Assembly: GCF_009184395.1 (NCBI RefSeq)
Contig: NZ_WEIC01000005.1
Location: 224,178-288,177, forward strand
Length of the DNA stretch: 64,000 bases
From: Amylibacter sp. SFDW26
GTDB taxonomy: Bacteria > Pseudomonadota > Alphaproteobacteria > Rhodobacterales > Rhodobacteraceae
Direction: 5' to 3'
Position numbers and translations under genes: made by a program. The notes beneath the pieces were generated by a model. It was not told where the DNA came from, did not search any database, and worked only from the letters and a program-made list of their open reading frames with translations. Shown here piece by piece: positions 9,162 through 19,125 of the stretch. Each line of letters starts with the position of its first letter. Position 1 is the first letter of the stretch.

Positions 9162-10163
9162 ATGCGTACGATTATCAGCGTTCTTTTTTTAGCAGCACTC
9201 GGCTGGTTTGGATATTGGTTCATCGGATCAACAGCACATGAAAAAGCAGCAACCTTATGGCTAGAGGAACGCCGTAGCAAAGGTTGGGTTGCTGATTATA
9301 CCGCTTTAACTGTCGAAGGTTTCCCAAATCGTTTTGATACAACCATATCTGACATGGAATTGGTTAACCCCCGCTCTGGGTGGGCATGGAAAGCACCATT
9401 TTTCCAAGTTTTATCCTTAAGCTATAAACCAAATCATTTCATCGCTGTTTGGCCAAATGAACAAACGGTATCTACGCCACATCAAAAATTCACAATCACA
9501 AGCAGCGATATGCGCGGCAGTTTAGTATTTGAGGCAAATAGCAGCTTGGAACTAGACCGTTCTACGATCACATTGAAGGACATAATGGTCAGCACAAGTG
9601 ACAAACAATCCAGTTCAATCGAATCTGCAGTATTGGCCAGCCGCCAATCAGAGACTAAAGATTTTGCACATGACATCGCTTTTGATGCGAATAACTTTGT
9701 ACCCTCTGCTGCAATCAAAAAATGGCTAGATCCAAAATCTATATTACCAAGCGCATTCGAAACATTGGTTATTAAAACCACCGCTGGCTTTGACGCCCCA
9801 TGGGATCGCATAGCGGTAGAAGGCTCTGCACCGAACCTAACATATTTGGGCGTTGATACATTCGACGCCAAATGGGGCGAGATGCAAATTCAGGCCAAAG
9901 GCACCCTAGATGTGGACGGTTTAGGATACCCAACAGGTAAGCTGTCTTTGCGTGCTAAAAACTGGAAAGACATGATCCAATTGGCCGTTTCAAGTGGTAC
10001 ATTAGATGCAAACACAGGCAAATCCTTGGAAACAGGCTTGGGGTTGGTGGCAATGTTATCTGGGAACAAAGACACATTGGATGTGCCCCTAAGCTTTGCA
10101 AACCGCGTTATGAGTATTGGTCCAATTCCAATCGGCAAAGCCCCCCGTTTAAAACGCAATTAA
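9162..10163 (+). CDS. DUF2125 domain-containing protein
   Basis: A 333-residue protein with an N-terminal uncleaved signal anchor (~4-20) and a beta-rich periplasmic body typical of DUF2125 (VEGFPNRFDTTISDMEL; PFFQVLSLSYKPNH; segments near GWAWKAP). The family is widespread in alphaproteobacteria without an assigned function; the repeated amphipathic strands suggest an AsmA/lipid-transfer-like shape, which is inference. AACAGGAT precedes the ATG. The last 4 bp overlap the convergent extensin-like gene. Confidence 0.85.
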   Translation: MRTIISVLFLAALGWFGYWFIGSTAHEKAATLWLEERRSKGWVADYTALTVEGFPNRFDTTISDMELVNPRSGWAWKAPFFQVLSLSYKPNHFIAVWPNEQTVSTPHQKFTITSSDMRGSLVFEANSSLELDRSTITLKDIMVSTSDKQSSSIESAVLASRQSETKDFAHDIAFDANNFVPSAAIKKWLDPKSILPSAFETLVIKTTAGFDAPWDRIAVEGSAPNLTYLGVDTFDAKWGEMQIQAKGTLDVDGLGYPTGKLSLRAKNWKDMIQLAVSSGTLDANTGKSLETGLGLVAMLSGNKDTLDVPLSFANRVMSIGPIPIGKAPRLKRN

Positions 10164-11128
10164 CGGCAGTATGCCCCACCGCGATGTTTTGCGATATCAA
10201 AATGGAAATGATCCGCATGTGCGCGGTTGGCATTGGGGCCAAGTACGGTTCCAAACGGCCCGCACGCTGTTTTGTGTAGTCGTCTTAGTGTTGTACTGCC
10301 TCGACCCCGCCAGTTCTTTTTAACGCTATAAATTGTACCATCGCGCAGTTTAAAACCCGCAATATCAACAGCATTGCCATAAGCATGTTCCGAGAGTTTT
10401 GCCCCTCGTTTGCTGTTGCGCGTCCGGCAAGAATATCCACCAATGATTTGAATAGTCTGCAAACCGCCGCCCTGACGTCCGACAACAGGCTTTGCCGAGC
10501 GAGACACCCATGAATTAAACCGCTTCGCTGTTGTACAGTTCACGACCAAGGGGCGAGTTAGCGCAACACCTGACACTTCGGTCACACTCACAGGGTTTGC
10601 GACCCCACATCCACCCTTGCCGAATATCCGCGCACCATTTGTACCCTTAATACTCGGCACACCACACACAGACCCTTTACGCGAAACACGCGTCTTTTCT
10701 TTACGTTTTTTTCTTGGCTTCACAGGTTCAATACGCGCCACCTGCTGAGTGCTACGCGCTTTCGCAAGATAGCTGGGGCGCAAACGCGGGACCGGAGAGG
10801 CTTTCAGATGATCCAAACCGATAGCTACCGTTTGACCCGTACTTTTCGATTTATTTGCCAACTCTTTGAACAAACGTTCTTGACGTTCATGTTCTGCAAT
10901 TTGAACCAATGCCGCAATCTCTTCACGGGTCTTCTCAAACTTGCTATTTTGTAAAGCGCCACGCAACGGTGGAATAGGGGATCGGTTTAACCCGTTAAAA
11001 ACAACAGCCGTTGTATCAGGAGCACTACCCCGCAGCCGTGGAATAGGAGAGGTGTCAGGTGCAAAACTTGCGTATGCTGTCGTTGCAAACACCAGCAACA
11101 CAGCCAAACCTGTCGCCTTCTTGATCAT
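10160..11128 (-). CDS. Extensin-like C-terminal domain protein (exported)
   Basis: A 322-residue exported protein with a signal peptide (~1-20, cleavage near AYA-SF). The first 120 residues carry three copies of a Pro/Arg motif: SPIPRLRG, SPIPPLRG and SPVPRLRP. The C-terminal ~170 residues are the extensin-like domain with paired cysteines (VCGVPSIKG, GGCGV), the motif GGYSCRTRN, LSEHAYGNAVDIAGF and HADHFHFDI. His and Asp in the last two resemble a D,D-carboxypeptidase/LAS metallopeptidase site, suggesting a cell-wall role. It is the last gene of the hisC-tyrA unit, 5 bp from tyrA. Confidence 0.88.
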   Translation of the reverse strand: MIKKATGLAVLLVFATTAYASFAPDTSPIPRLRGSAPDTTAVVFNGLNRSPIPPLRGALQNSKFEKTREEIAALVQIAEHERQERLFKELANKSKSTGQTVAIGLDHLKASPVPRLRPSYLAKARSTQQVARIEPVKPRKKRKEKTRVSRKGSVCGVPSIKGTNGARIFGKGGCGVANPVSVTEVSGVALTRPLVVNCTTAKRFNSWVSRSAKPVVGRQGGGLQTIQIIGGYSCRTRNSKRGAKLSEHAYGNAVDIAGFKLRDGTIYSVKKNWRGRGSTTLRRLHKTACGPFGTVLGPNANRAHADHFHFDIAKHRGGAYCR

Positions 11129-11133
11129 ATTGA

Positions 11134-12057
11134 TCAGCTCTCCTTGGTCAGATTGCGCCCGAAATTTGGCACATCCGTATCTTGCCCTGCATCCAGAATA
11201 TCACGGCGTATCGCACGTGTCCTAGTAAAATATTTGTGCAAATAGTCGCCATCACCACCACGAATGGCCTTTTGAAGGTCAAATAATTCTTCGGTAAAAC
11301 GCCCCAGAATATCTAAAGTCGCTTCTTTATTGTTCAAAAACACATCACGCCACATAGTTGGATCAGACGCCGCAATACGTGTAAAGTCTCTGAAACCCGC
11401 TGCGGAAAAGTTGATGACTTCTTTGTCTGTCACACGCCCTAAATCATCCGCCACACCGACCATAGTATAAGCGATCAAATGCGGGACATGCGATGTAACC
11501 GCCAATGTCAAATCATGGTGTTCAGCATCCATGATCTCAACATTAGAACCAACAGCTTTCCAAAAATTCACATACTGGGTCAGTACATCCGTATTCGTAT
11601 TTTCAACAGGAACAAGAATACACCAACGGTCATCAAAGAGTTCAGCAAACCCAGAGTGAGGTCCAGAATGTTCTGTACCTGCCAGTGGGTGTGCAGGAAT
11701 GAAATGCACGTCTTCAGGGATATGTGGTGCAACGCTCGCTATAACTGCAGCCTTAACAGAGCCAACGTCACTTACAATTGCACCTCTTTTTAAGTGCGGT
11801 TTCATCTCTTCGGCAACAACACCCATCACACCAACGGGTACGCATAAAATAACCAAATCTGCATCTTTAACGGTATCGGCAACATTATCACAAACATCAT
11901 CGCATAATGAGATTTCACGTGCTATTTCGCGCGTTTCAGCAGAGCGTGCATATCCAGAAATCGTATTGGCCAAACCACCACGACGTATCGCATGCGCCAA
12001 TGACCCAGCGATCAAACCCAAACCGATCAAAGCAACTTTTTCGTATAGAACTGCCAT
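11134..12057 (-). CDS. tyrA: Prephenate/arogenate dehydrogenase
   Basis: Tyrosine-pathway enzyme that oxidatively decarboxylates prephenate or arogenate with NAD(P)+. The 307-residue protein has an N-terminal Rossmann fold (ALIGLGLIAGSLA), the SDVGSVK and PAHPLAGTEHSG motifs of the family, an active-site His in TSHVPHLIAY, and a helical C-terminal dimerisation domain. There is no ACT or chorismate mutase domain. Its start codon overlaps the hisC stop by one base (TAATG), which implies translational coupling. Confidence 0.93.
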   Translation of the reverse strand: MAVLYEKVALIGLGLIAGSLAHAIRRGGLANTISGYARSAETREIAREISLCDDVCDNVADTVKDADLVILCVPVGVMGVVAEEMKPHLKRGAIVSDVGSVKAAVIASVAPHIPEDVHFIPAHPLAGTEHSGPHSGFAELFDDRWCILVPVENTNTDVLTQYVNFWKAVGSNVEIMDAEHHDLTLAVTSHVPHLIAYTMVGVADDLGRVTDKEVINFSAAGFRDFTRIAASDPTMWRDVFLNNKEATLDILGRFTEELFDLQKAIRGGDGDYLHKYFTRTRAIRRDILDAGQDTDVPNFGRNLTKES

Positions 12058-13139
12058 TACCCCGCCTTAAACTCTGTCAACGCGGCAACAACCTGACGGC
12101 ATGATTGCTCATCACCAATTGTAATACGCATCGCATGTGGCAAATTGTAGTTCGCAACCATACGCACAATCAAACCATTTTCATTCATATGCGCATTGGC
12201 AGCCAAAGCCTCTTCTTCATCCTTAAAACGGATAAGAATAAAGTTCGCGAATGATGGATCAGACGGCAGGCCAATCTTTTCCAGTTCTGCAGCCAACCAA
12301 CCACGCCACTTTTCATTTTCTGCGCGGCAATGTTCTGTGTATTCGGTATCTTCTAAAGCAGCCTTTGCAGTAACCAACGCAGCCGAACTGACATTGAACG
12401 GGCCACGCAAACGGCTAAGTACTTCCATCACATCTTTGGGACCATACCCCCAACCTATGCGCAAACCGCCAAGGCCGAAGATTTTTGAAAATGTGCGTGT
12501 CATCACAACATTATCGCGCGCTTCTACAAATCCAGCACCGCCATCAAAGCCGTATACAAAATCTGCATAAGCACCGTCTAAAACCAACAAACAGCCCTCT
12601 GGCATATTATCTGCCAGCCGTGCAATTTCAGCGTCAGGCGTCATAGTGCCCGTTGGATTATTCGGGTTAGCCAAGAATATCAGACGCGTGTTTTCTGTAC
12701 ATGCCCCCAAAAGCGCATCCACATCTGTCACACGGTTTTTCTCTGGCACAGACACAGGTGTTGCACCAGAAAGTCGCGCTGAAATCTGGTACATACCAAA
12801 ACCATGTTCCGTATAAAGAACCTCATCCCCTTCACCCGCAAAAGCACGGCACAAGAAACTGATGATTTCATCCGAGCCACACCCCATAAGAATGCGGTCC
12901 ACATCCAATTTGTAAGTCGCGGCAATCAATTCGCGCAAACCTGCGTGACTTTCGGATGGATAACGATGCAAATGACCCGCTTCTGCCTGATAGGCAGCAA
13001 TCGCTTTTGGGCTTGGCCCAAGTGGGTTTTCATTCGAGCTCAGCTTGATCGCATTGGCATTGCCTTCGATTTTGCTGACACCACCAACATAGGGTTTCAC
13101 ACCCATAATGCCTGGTTGAATATTAAGCTTCGTCGTCAT
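12057..13139 (-). CDS. hisC: Histidinol-phosphate aminotransferase
   Basis: PLP-dependent class I/II aminotransferase of 360 residues. It acts in histidine synthesis and, in this context beside tyrA, probably also on aromatic amino acids. Visible motifs are SSNENPLGPS, the substrate/PLP segment NPNNPTGT, DGAYADF, and the Schiff-base lysine K219 in TFSKIFGLGGLRIGW. It is transcribed first in the hisC-tyrA-extensin-like unit. AAGGGACGAT precedes the ATG. Confidence 0.94.
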   Translation of the reverse strand: MTTKLNIQPGIMGVKPYVGGVSKIEGNANAIKLSSNENPLGPSPKAIAAYQAEAGHLHRYPSESHAGLRELIAATYKLDVDRILMGCGSDEIISFLCRAFAGEGDEVLYTEHGFGMYQISARLSGATPVSVPEKNRVTDVDALLGACTENTRLIFLANPNNPTGTMTPDAEIARLADNMPEGCLLVLDGAYADFVYGFDGGAGFVEARDNVVMTRTFSKIFGLGGLRIGWGYGPKDVMEVLSRLRGPFNVSSAALVTAKAALEDTEYTEHCRAENEKWRGWLAAELEKIGLPSDPSFANFILIRFKDEEEALAANAHMNENGLIVRMVANYNLPHAMRITIGDEQSCRQVVAALTEFKAG

Positions 13140-13517
13140 CTTATCGTCCCTTCAAAAATCCTTCTAACGGGGTGGATTTAGAAAGGCTAGAGATTATAGC
13201 GTTTTGATTTTTTCTGAAACCGATACAAATGAAGCTTCAAAACGAGGTACGACAGTTTCCTATCCCCAAAAACATATGAGCAGGATGAGGCATTTCGGAA
13301 ACGCAAAGATCGGAGAGCGGGTCAATCTTACGCTCAGCTATGTGCTTTGAGAAGCTAAAGCCATCATTAGACAAATTCGGTGTGTTGTCTGGTATGGGGG
13401 ACAAAGCGTCCTTTTACAAATTTAAGCTAAAACCCGATTTCTTGGCCAACCAATCTCATTTCCACTTACTCTTTAGGTGCTATGAGTTTGGATACCCATA
13501 CAAAAAGCAGGGACGTA
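13140..13517. other. Intergenic region upstream of hisC
   Basis: 378 bp with no gene I can support. The hisC promoter must lie at its left end. The stretch 13396-13413 (GGGGGACAAAGCGTCCTT) is a degenerate relative of a repeat found again near 34.7 and 43.18 kb. A 70-codon frame at 13340-13552 runs into the convergent lysE gene and has no convincing ribosome site. Confidence 0.5.
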
Positions 13518-14135
13518 CTATCGCTCTGTTTTCGCCAAAAAGCCTGCTGTAGTAATCAGCGCGGCACCACCAAGACGATCAATCCAAGGGCTACCATTTG
13601 CCGTTCTTGCAGCCCTTGCAGCTAATGCGCCATAACTAATTACTATACACCAATCAAGAAAAACACATGTTGCAGCCAGCAATATGAATTGAGGTAATAG
13701 GTCGTATGCTGGAGTTATAAATTGCGGAAAAAGCGCTCCATAAAACAAAATGGCTTTTGGACTGCTGGCAGCAACAATGAAGCCTTGTCTATAATGCCAG
13801 AACAATGAGGGTGGATTGATTGGAACTGATATATTTTGATTTTTAACGCGCCCCGCGCGTAAAATCATCATCGCTCCAAGATAGAGTAAATAAGCGACGC
13901 CTACCCATTTGATAAAAGAAAAAAGAATGGCGGATTGAGATATAATAGCGCCAAGTCCAGCCACTGCTGCTATCATTTGTAACAGATTTGCTGAAATATC
14001 ACCAAGTCCGGTAATTGCAGCACGACCAGCTCCAAATTTTGCGCCATGCGCCATACTAATCGTAACTGAAGGGCCCGGAGCTATCAAAACTGCAAACACG
14101 ACTACAAGGAAAGTAAGGTATGTCGTTGTTTCCAT
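13518..14135 (-). CDS. LysE/RhtB family amino-acid exporter
   Basis: A 205-residue inner-membrane exporter with about six hydrophobic segments. The family signature APGPSVTISMAHGAKFGAGRAAI is seen (in two parts) near residues 19-41, followed by the GLGDISANLLQ segment, and the second conserved block 'GFIVAASSPKAILFYGALFPQF' (given in parts) near 117-140. The substrate cannot be named. The gene is flanked by long AT-rich intergenic regions on both sides and looks monocistronic. Confidence 0.88.
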   Translation of the reverse strand: METTTYLTFLVVVFAVLIAPGPSVTISMAHGAKFGAGRAAITGLGDISANLLQMIAAVAGLGAIISQSAILFSFIKWVGVAYLLYLGAMMILRAGRVKNQNISVPINPPSLFWHYRQGFIVAASSPKAILFYGALFPQFITPAYDLLPQFILLAATCVFLDWCIVISYGALAARAARTANGSPWIDRLGGAALITTAGFLAKTER

Positions 14136-14479
14136 GCTTATACTCCTAGTTCGACGCTGAATGCTTCATACACAGTTTATTTAAACCAAATCGAACTAGA
14201 GTGGAAATAGATAATCACACAATCTATATTTGGTTTTATCCTAGTACACGTATGTTTAATTTGGGCTCAAAGCCGACATATGGCAACACAAGCCAGAAGC
14301 GGGTGTTGAAAGCGGGTTGGTATAGTATCGCATAGATTTATTTTTGAAATGTTTAAGCTTTATTTTGGGAAAAACATTTAAATTCAACACCTTAATATAA
14401 TGTCCCAACTGGGACATTTTCTAAATGTATAGTAAAAATCACAACCATCGATGCCGAGATCAATAATAACTCAAACGTT
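14136..14479. other. AT-rich intergenic region with a perfect palindrome
   Basis: 344 bp between the lysE promoter and the priA stop. AATGTCCC-AACT-GGGACATT at 14399-14418 is a perfect 8-bp inverted repeat with a 4-nt loop. Neither strand has a good T run after it, so it is a weak terminator for priA at best, or an operator. A stretch near 14262 (GGGCTCAAAGCCGACATA) resembles the GGGGACAAAGCAGACATT repeat seen elsewhere. Confidence 0.5.
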
Positions 14480-16684
14480 TTAATAAAAACTCTGTGGATC
14501 AATATCGATGCTGATACGTACATTATTCGGCGCTTTAATAGAATTTCGCCAACGTTCCAAGGTTGGTTGAATATGCGTGGTCTTTGCTGCCTTCACCAGC
14601 AATCGCACACGGTGATTGCCCCGCACACGTGCAATTGGTGCAGGGGCTGGCCCAAACACATCCGCCCCAATCTGGCGCAAGCCCTCTATATTGCGCGATA
14701 AAGCCGTTGCCACATCATAAACAGCCTTTAAGTCAGGCCCTGAAATGACGATACCAGCTAAACGTCCATAGGGTGGCACCCCCGCTTCGCGTCTTTGCGC
14801 GGCTTCTGCCCGCCAAAACTCTTCTTCCTCGCCCTTCATAATCGCTTGGATCACAGGATGATCGGGTTGGTGAGTTTGAATAAACGCAACACCACGCTTT
14901 TCAGCGCGCCCTGCCCGTCCTGCAACCTGTCGGATCAATTGGAACGTTCGTTCAGCCGCGCGCAGATCACCCCCTTGCAAGCCAAGATCAGCATCAATCA
15001 CGCCCACGCAGGTCAATAATGGAAAGTTATGCCCTTTCGCGACCATTTGCGTGCCGATGATGATATCCGCCTCACCCGCAGCAATAGAATGGATACGTTC
15101 CTTTAAAGCGCGGGCTGACAATGCCATGTCAGAGGATAGCACTTCAATCTTTGCATCAGGAAATCGTACCTCGGCCTCTTCTGCCAACCGTTCCACGCCT
15201 GGTCCAACAGCTGCCATCCGTCCCTCAACATCGCAATTCGGGCATTTAGTTGGGACAGGCTTCGTTTCCCCGCATTGGTGACAAATCAACTGACCATGAT
15301 ATTTATGCTCGACCATGCGCGCATCGCAATCATCACACCCCACCTGATGCCCACATGCCCTGCAAACAGTCACAGGCGCATAACCGCGACGGTTTAAAAA
15401 CAGCAATGATTGCTCGCCTTTATCCAACCGCGATTGAACTTCGCCATGCAAAGCGGGGGAAATCCAACTTTGGGTTTCCATCTCTTCCATGCGCAAATCA
15501 ATTGGTTCCATATCGGGCAATTCAGCGGTACCAAAACGCCCTTCTAAATCAACCCGTTTATACTTGCCTGCATCCGCATTCGCCCAAGTTTCCAGCGATG
15601 GTGTGGCAGAAGCCAACACAACAGATGCCCCAACAATAGAGGCGCGCATCACAGCCATATCGCGTGCAGAATAAAACACACCTTCTTCTTGTTTATAGGA
15701 GGTATCATGTTCTTCATCGACAATGATCAGGCCAAGGTTTTGGTATGGTAGGAATAGGGCTGATCGCGCCCCCACGACCAATTGCGCTTTACCGTCCCCG
15801 ATCATACGCCAACAGCGGCGGCGTTCTGTCATTGTCACACCCGAATGCCATTCCGCAGGCCGCGCACCAAAGCGTTTTTCAACGCGGTCTAAAAATTCAA
15901 CCGTCAATGCAATTTCTGGTAACAATACCAAAGCTTGCCTTCCCTGCGCCAAGCATTCCGCAACTGCTTCCATATAGACTTCGGTCTTACCAGAACCTGT
16001 AACACCTTTCAGCAACGTTGTAGAATAGGTTTGTTCTGCTATGGATGCCCGCAAAGCATCCCCGCCCGTTTTCTGGCTCTCACTTAATTCCAATCCAGCC
16101 ATCATCGGGTCAAGTTTTGGATAGGCCGTATCACGCGGTGTTTCCACTTCTGCCACGGCTTTTAGCTTCACCAAACCATCCACAACGGATGCAGTCACAC
16201 CCGCCAAATCCGCCAATTCTTTTTTGGTCAACCGCGACGCTTTGTTCTCGCGCAGCACATTCAATACACGCGTCCGCGCATCGGTTATGCGATCAGGTTC
16301 AACATCGCCTAATGCATAAACCTTTCGCATCGAAATAGGATCGCCCAATCCAGGTGCACGTGTCGCCAATCGCAACATCGCAGACATAGGCGTCAGCGTG
16401 TAATCTGCAACTTTTTGCAAAAACACCATCATCTCTTCGCGCATTGGTGCCACATCCAATACCTGCGAAACAGGCCGTGCTTTGGACAAGTCAAAGCCAC
16501 CAACACCAGCGCCCCAAACAACACCTAAAACCTTACGTGGTCCAAGCGGCACTTGAACAAACGATCCAACAAAAACACCACCCTCTGGCGCTTTATAATC
16601 CAAGAAACGGTTGATTGGTTCTGCAGTTAATACCGCAACCAACGTACCCGCTTCAAAATAGGATTTTTCCCCTGTTCGTGTCAC
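14480..16684 (-). CDS. priA: Primosomal replication-restart helicase PriA
   Basis: A 734-residue superfamily 2 helicase that reloads the replisome at stalled forks. An N-terminal DNA-binding domain (~1-105) is followed by the helicase core with Walker [10 protein letters not shown] near 227 and the [10 protein letters not shown] motif II, then the zinc region with eight cysteines (CRACG, CDDCD, CHQCG, CPNC) near 440-480, and a C-terminal helicase half with [12 protein letters not shown] and QVAGRAGR. All motifs are intact. It is divergent from fsa with about 100 bp between the start codons. Confidence 0.95.
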   Translation of the reverse strand: MTRTGEKSYFEAGTLVAVLTAEPINRFLDYKAPEGGVFVGSFVQVPLGPRKVLGVVWGAGVGGFDLSKARPVSQVLDVAPMREEMMVFLQKVADYTLTPMSAMLRLATRAPGLGDPISMRKVYALGDVEPDRITDARTRVLNVLRENKASRLTKKELADLAGVTASVVDGLVKLKAVAEVETPRDTAYPKLDPMMAGLELSESQKTGGDALRASIAEQTYSTTLLKGVTGSGKTEVYMEAVAECLAQGRQALVLLPEIALTVEFLDRVEKRFGARPAEWHSGVTMTERRRCWRMIGDGKAQLVVGARSALFLPYQNLGLIIVDEEHDTSYKQEEGVFYSARDMAVMRASIVGASVVLASATPSLETWANADAGKYKRVDLEGRFGTAELPDMEPIDLRMEEMETQSWISPALHGEVQSRLDKGEQSLLFLNRRGYAPVTVCRACGHQVGCDDCDARMVEHKYHGQLICHQCGETKPVPTKCPNCDVEGRMAAVGPGVERLAEEAEVRFPDAKIEVLSSDMALSARALKERIHSIAAGEADIIIGTQMVAKGHNFPLLTCVGVIDADLGLQGGDLRAAERTFQLIRQVAGRAGRAEKRGVAFIQTHQPDHPVIQAIMKGEEEEFWRAEAAQRREAGVPPYGRLAGIVISGPDLKAVYDVATALSRNIEGLRQIGADVFGPAPAPIARVRGNHRVRLLVKAAKTTHIQPTLERWRNSIKAPNNVRISIDIDPQSFY

Positions 16685-16787
16685 TTTGTTCAGACTTCTT
16701 TACATTCTTTTGTTTCGTATTCGCCATGCATACTGTAATACACGTTTAAGCACAGTAACAAACGTACAAGACAACAAGGGTTCCTTC

Positions 16788-17441
16788 ATGAAATTTTTCG
16801 TAGATACCGCAGAAGTTGATGCAATCGCAGAACTTAACGACCTAGGCATGGTGGACGGCGTAACAACCAACCCATCCCTGATTATGAAATCAGGTCGTGA
16901 TATTTTGGAAGTGACTAAAGAAATCGCCGCAATGGTGGAGGGTCCAGTCAGTGCTGAAGTTGTAGCGATGGAATACGACGAGATGATCAAAGAAGGCCGT
17001 AAGTTAGCGAAAATCGCAGACAACATCGCTGTGAAAGTACCACTTACCTGGGCTGGTTTGAAAACATGTAAAACACTGTCATCAGAAGGTACAATGGTGA
17101 ACGTGACGCTTTGTTTCTCTGCAAACCAAGCATTGCTGGCTGCCAAAGCGGGTGCCACATTCATTTCGCCATTCATTGGCCGTTTGGATGATCTTAACCT
17201 TGAAGGTTTAGACCTGATCGAAGATATCCGCACAATCTATGATAACTATATGTTTGATACACAAATTTTGGCCGCTTCTATCCGTTCCGTTAATCACGCA
17301 TCAGAATGTGCAAAAATCGGTGCCGATGTGATGACTGCGCCACCAGAGGTGATCAAGAAAATGGCGAACCATGTTCTGACTGACAAAGGTTTGGACGCAT
17401 TCATGAAGGATTGGGCTAAGACGGGTCAACAAATCCTGTAA
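16788..17441 (+). CDS. fsa: Fructose-6-phosphate aldolase / small transaldolase
   Basis: A 217-residue TalC/FSA-type (beta/alpha)8 enzyme acting on sedoheptulose or fructose 6-phosphate in the cytoplasm. Seen are [18 protein letters not shown], the Schiff-base lysine K83 in NIAVKVPLT, and [10 protein letters not shown]. The length fits the short transaldolases. The open frame reaches back to 16686, but 16788 is chosen because ACAAGGG precedes it and the conserved fold begins with MKFFVDTA. It is the first gene of the fsa-DUF484-xerC run. Confidence 0.93.
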   Translation: MKFFVDTAEVDAIAELNDLGMVDGVTTNPSLIMKSGRDILEVTKEIAAMVEGPVSAEVVAMEYDEMIKEGRKLAKIADNIAVKVPLTWAGLKTCKTLSSEGTMVNVTLCFSANQALLAAKAGATFISPFIGRLDDLNLEGLDLIEDIRTIYDNYMFDTQILAASIRSVNHASECAKIGADVMTAPPEVIKKMANHVLTDKGLDAFMKDWAKTGQQIL

Positions 17442-17452
17442 GGACAATAAAA

Positions 17453-18169
17453 ATGACTGAAGCCACAGAAAAGTTTAACGAGGTTCGCGACGAAATTCTT
17501 GCGAACCCAAAAGCTTTCTTAGAAGATCATGACATTATGCGTGCGCTGATCGCAGCGGATCGCGCACAACAAGCCAGCAACGTGATTGACTTACGATCTA
17601 TCGCAATGGATCGCATGGAAGATCGCCTGAACAAATTAGAAGACACACATCGCACAGTTATTGCCGCTGCGTATGACAATGTTTCTAGCACAAACCAAAT
17701 CCATCGTGCGGTTTTGTCTGTCTTGGAACCTGAAGACTTCACAGGATTTCTAAAGTTTATCGAAAATGATCTTGCCAATACACTGGGCATTGATGCTGTA
17801 TGCCTATGTCTAGAAACTCAAGCTGTATCAGCAGGCCAAGGCCCATCCCTATCCAAAGAATTTGGAACAGGTGTTACATTCATGGCTATCGGTGAAATTG
17901 AAGATTACATCACCCATGGACGCAACATGAACAGCCGCCCAGTAACAATGCGCGCAACGAAACCACAACAAATATCACTGTTTCCAGAGACAGCTGATCC
18001 GATAAGGTCAGAAGCCCTGTTAAAACTTGATCTCGGCAAAGGTAACTTGCCTGGAATGTTGGTTTTAGGATCTTCAAAGGTAGATCAATTTGCCCCAGCA
18101 CAAGGTAGTGATTTATTACTATTTCTTGGTGGTATATTCGCGCGGATCATGCGCCGCTGGTTGGCATAG
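17453..18169 (+). CDS. DUF484 family protein
   Basis: A 238-residue GAF-like protein of the DUF484 family, which usually sits directly upstream of xerC. N-terminal helices (~10-80: ILANPKAFLEDHDIMRAL, DLRSIAMDRMEDRL) precede an alpha/beta domain ending in GMLVLGS and FLGGIFARIMRRWL. The function is unknown. Its stop codon is immediately followed by the xerC ATG, so the two are translationally coupled. Confidence 0.9.
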   Translation: MTEATEKFNEVRDEILANPKAFLEDHDIMRALIAADRAQQASNVIDLRSIAMDRMEDRLNKLEDTHRTVIAAAYDNVSSTNQIHRAVLSVLEPEDFTGFLKFIENDLANTLGIDAVCLCLETQAVSAGQGPSLSKEFGTGVTFMAIGEIEDYITHGRNMNSRPVTMRATKPQQISLFPETADPIRSEALLKLDLGKGNLPGMLVLGSSKVDQFAPAQGSDLLLFLGGIFARIMRRWLA

Positions 18170-19090
18170 ATGGCAGCCAATTCAGGTGCACATAACCTGA
18201 TGTTACACTGGCTGACCCATGTCAAAGCCATTCGCGGACAATCCGAAAAAACAATAGAAGCCTATCAGCGTGATGTTTCTGGATATCTGGGGTTTCTTGC
18301 AAATCACATCGGCGAGAACTTAGGGAAAACCGCCCTTGGCAAAGTCACAATCACCGATATGCGATCATGGATGGCCTTTGAACGCAGGCGTGGTGTCAAG
18401 GCACGGTCTTTGGCACGCTCTTTATCCGCAGTAAAAAGCTTTTATCGCTGGCTGTCAGAAACCGAAGGCATGGAAGTCACTGCCGTACTAGCAACTCGCG
18501 CACCCAAATTCCAAGCAGGTTTGCCACGTCCTGTCGGTAAAATAGATGCCAAATCCCTTATTGAAACCGCAGAATTTCAATCACAAGATGGTTGGGTCGG
18601 CGCGCGCGATACGGCAGTTTTAACCCTCCTCTACGGCTGCGGTTTACGCATATCTGAAGCTCTAAATATGACATTCAGTCAGGTGCCACTGCCTGAGGTT
18701 TTAAAAATTCTAGGAAAAGGCAACAAAGAACGCATAGTACCTGTAATTCCAGCAGCCCGCGAAGCCGTTAATACATATCTACGCCTATGCCCCCATTCAC
18801 ATGAGCCAGACACCCCGCTTTTTCTGGGTGTACGTGGTAAAAAGCTTAATCCACGCCAAATTCAAAAGGTTATGGAACAGGTACGTATGCAATTAGGTTT
18901 GCCATCATCAGCAACCCCACATGCCTTGCGCCACTCATTTGCAACACATCTGTTAGAGGCTGGCGGTGATCTACGTGCAATCCAAGAATTGCTTGGTCAT
19001 GCATCTCTTTCAACCACCCAAGCTTATACAGCTGTTGATCAAGCCAGATTGATGGAAGTCTATAAAAAGGCACATCCAAAAGGCAGCTAA
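18170..19090 (+). CDS. xerC: Tyrosine recombinase XerC
   Basis: Site-specific recombinase that resolves chromosome dimers at dif together with XerD. The 306-residue protein has an N-terminal SAM-like core-binding domain (~10-110) and a catalytic domain with all expected residues: R160 in GCGLRISEAL, K183 in GKGNKER, H251 and R254 in HALRHSFATH, H277 in LLGHASL and nucleophile Y286. The chromosomal context (DUF484 upstream) marks it as the housekeeping enzyme and not a mobile-element integrase. No dif-like site was found in the window. Confidence 0.93.
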   Translation: MAANSGAHNLMLHWLTHVKAIRGQSEKTIEAYQRDVSGYLGFLANHIGENLGKTALGKVTITDMRSWMAFERRRGVKARSLARSLSAVKSFYRWLSETEGMEVTAVLATRAPKFQAGLPRPVGKIDAKSLIETAEFQSQDGWVGARDTAVLTLLYGCGLRISEALNMTFSQVPLPEVLKILGKGNKERIVPVIPAAREAVNTYLRLCPHSHEPDTPLFLGVRGKKLNPRQIQKVMEQVRMQLGLPSSATPHALRHSFATHLLEAGGDLRAIQELLGHASLSTTQAYTAVDQARLMEVYKKAHPKGS

Positions 19091-19125
19091 ATCCTTGCCT
19101 TCTGATCTGATCATTGTATGAAAGT

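Noticed and set aside
13340..13552. 70-codon plus-strand frame upstream of and into the lysE gene
   Set aside because: It overlaps the lysE 3' end, lacks a ribosome site and the sequence includes a dispersed-repeat copy.
14399..14418. Terminator of priA
   Set aside because: The palindrome is perfect but lies 60 bp past the stop and neither strand has a T run after it; kept only as an unexplained inverted repeat.
18170..19090. Mobile-element integrase
   Set aside because: DUF484 upstream, intact XerC motifs and housekeeping neighbours identify chromosomal XerC; no attachment sites or phage genes nearby.
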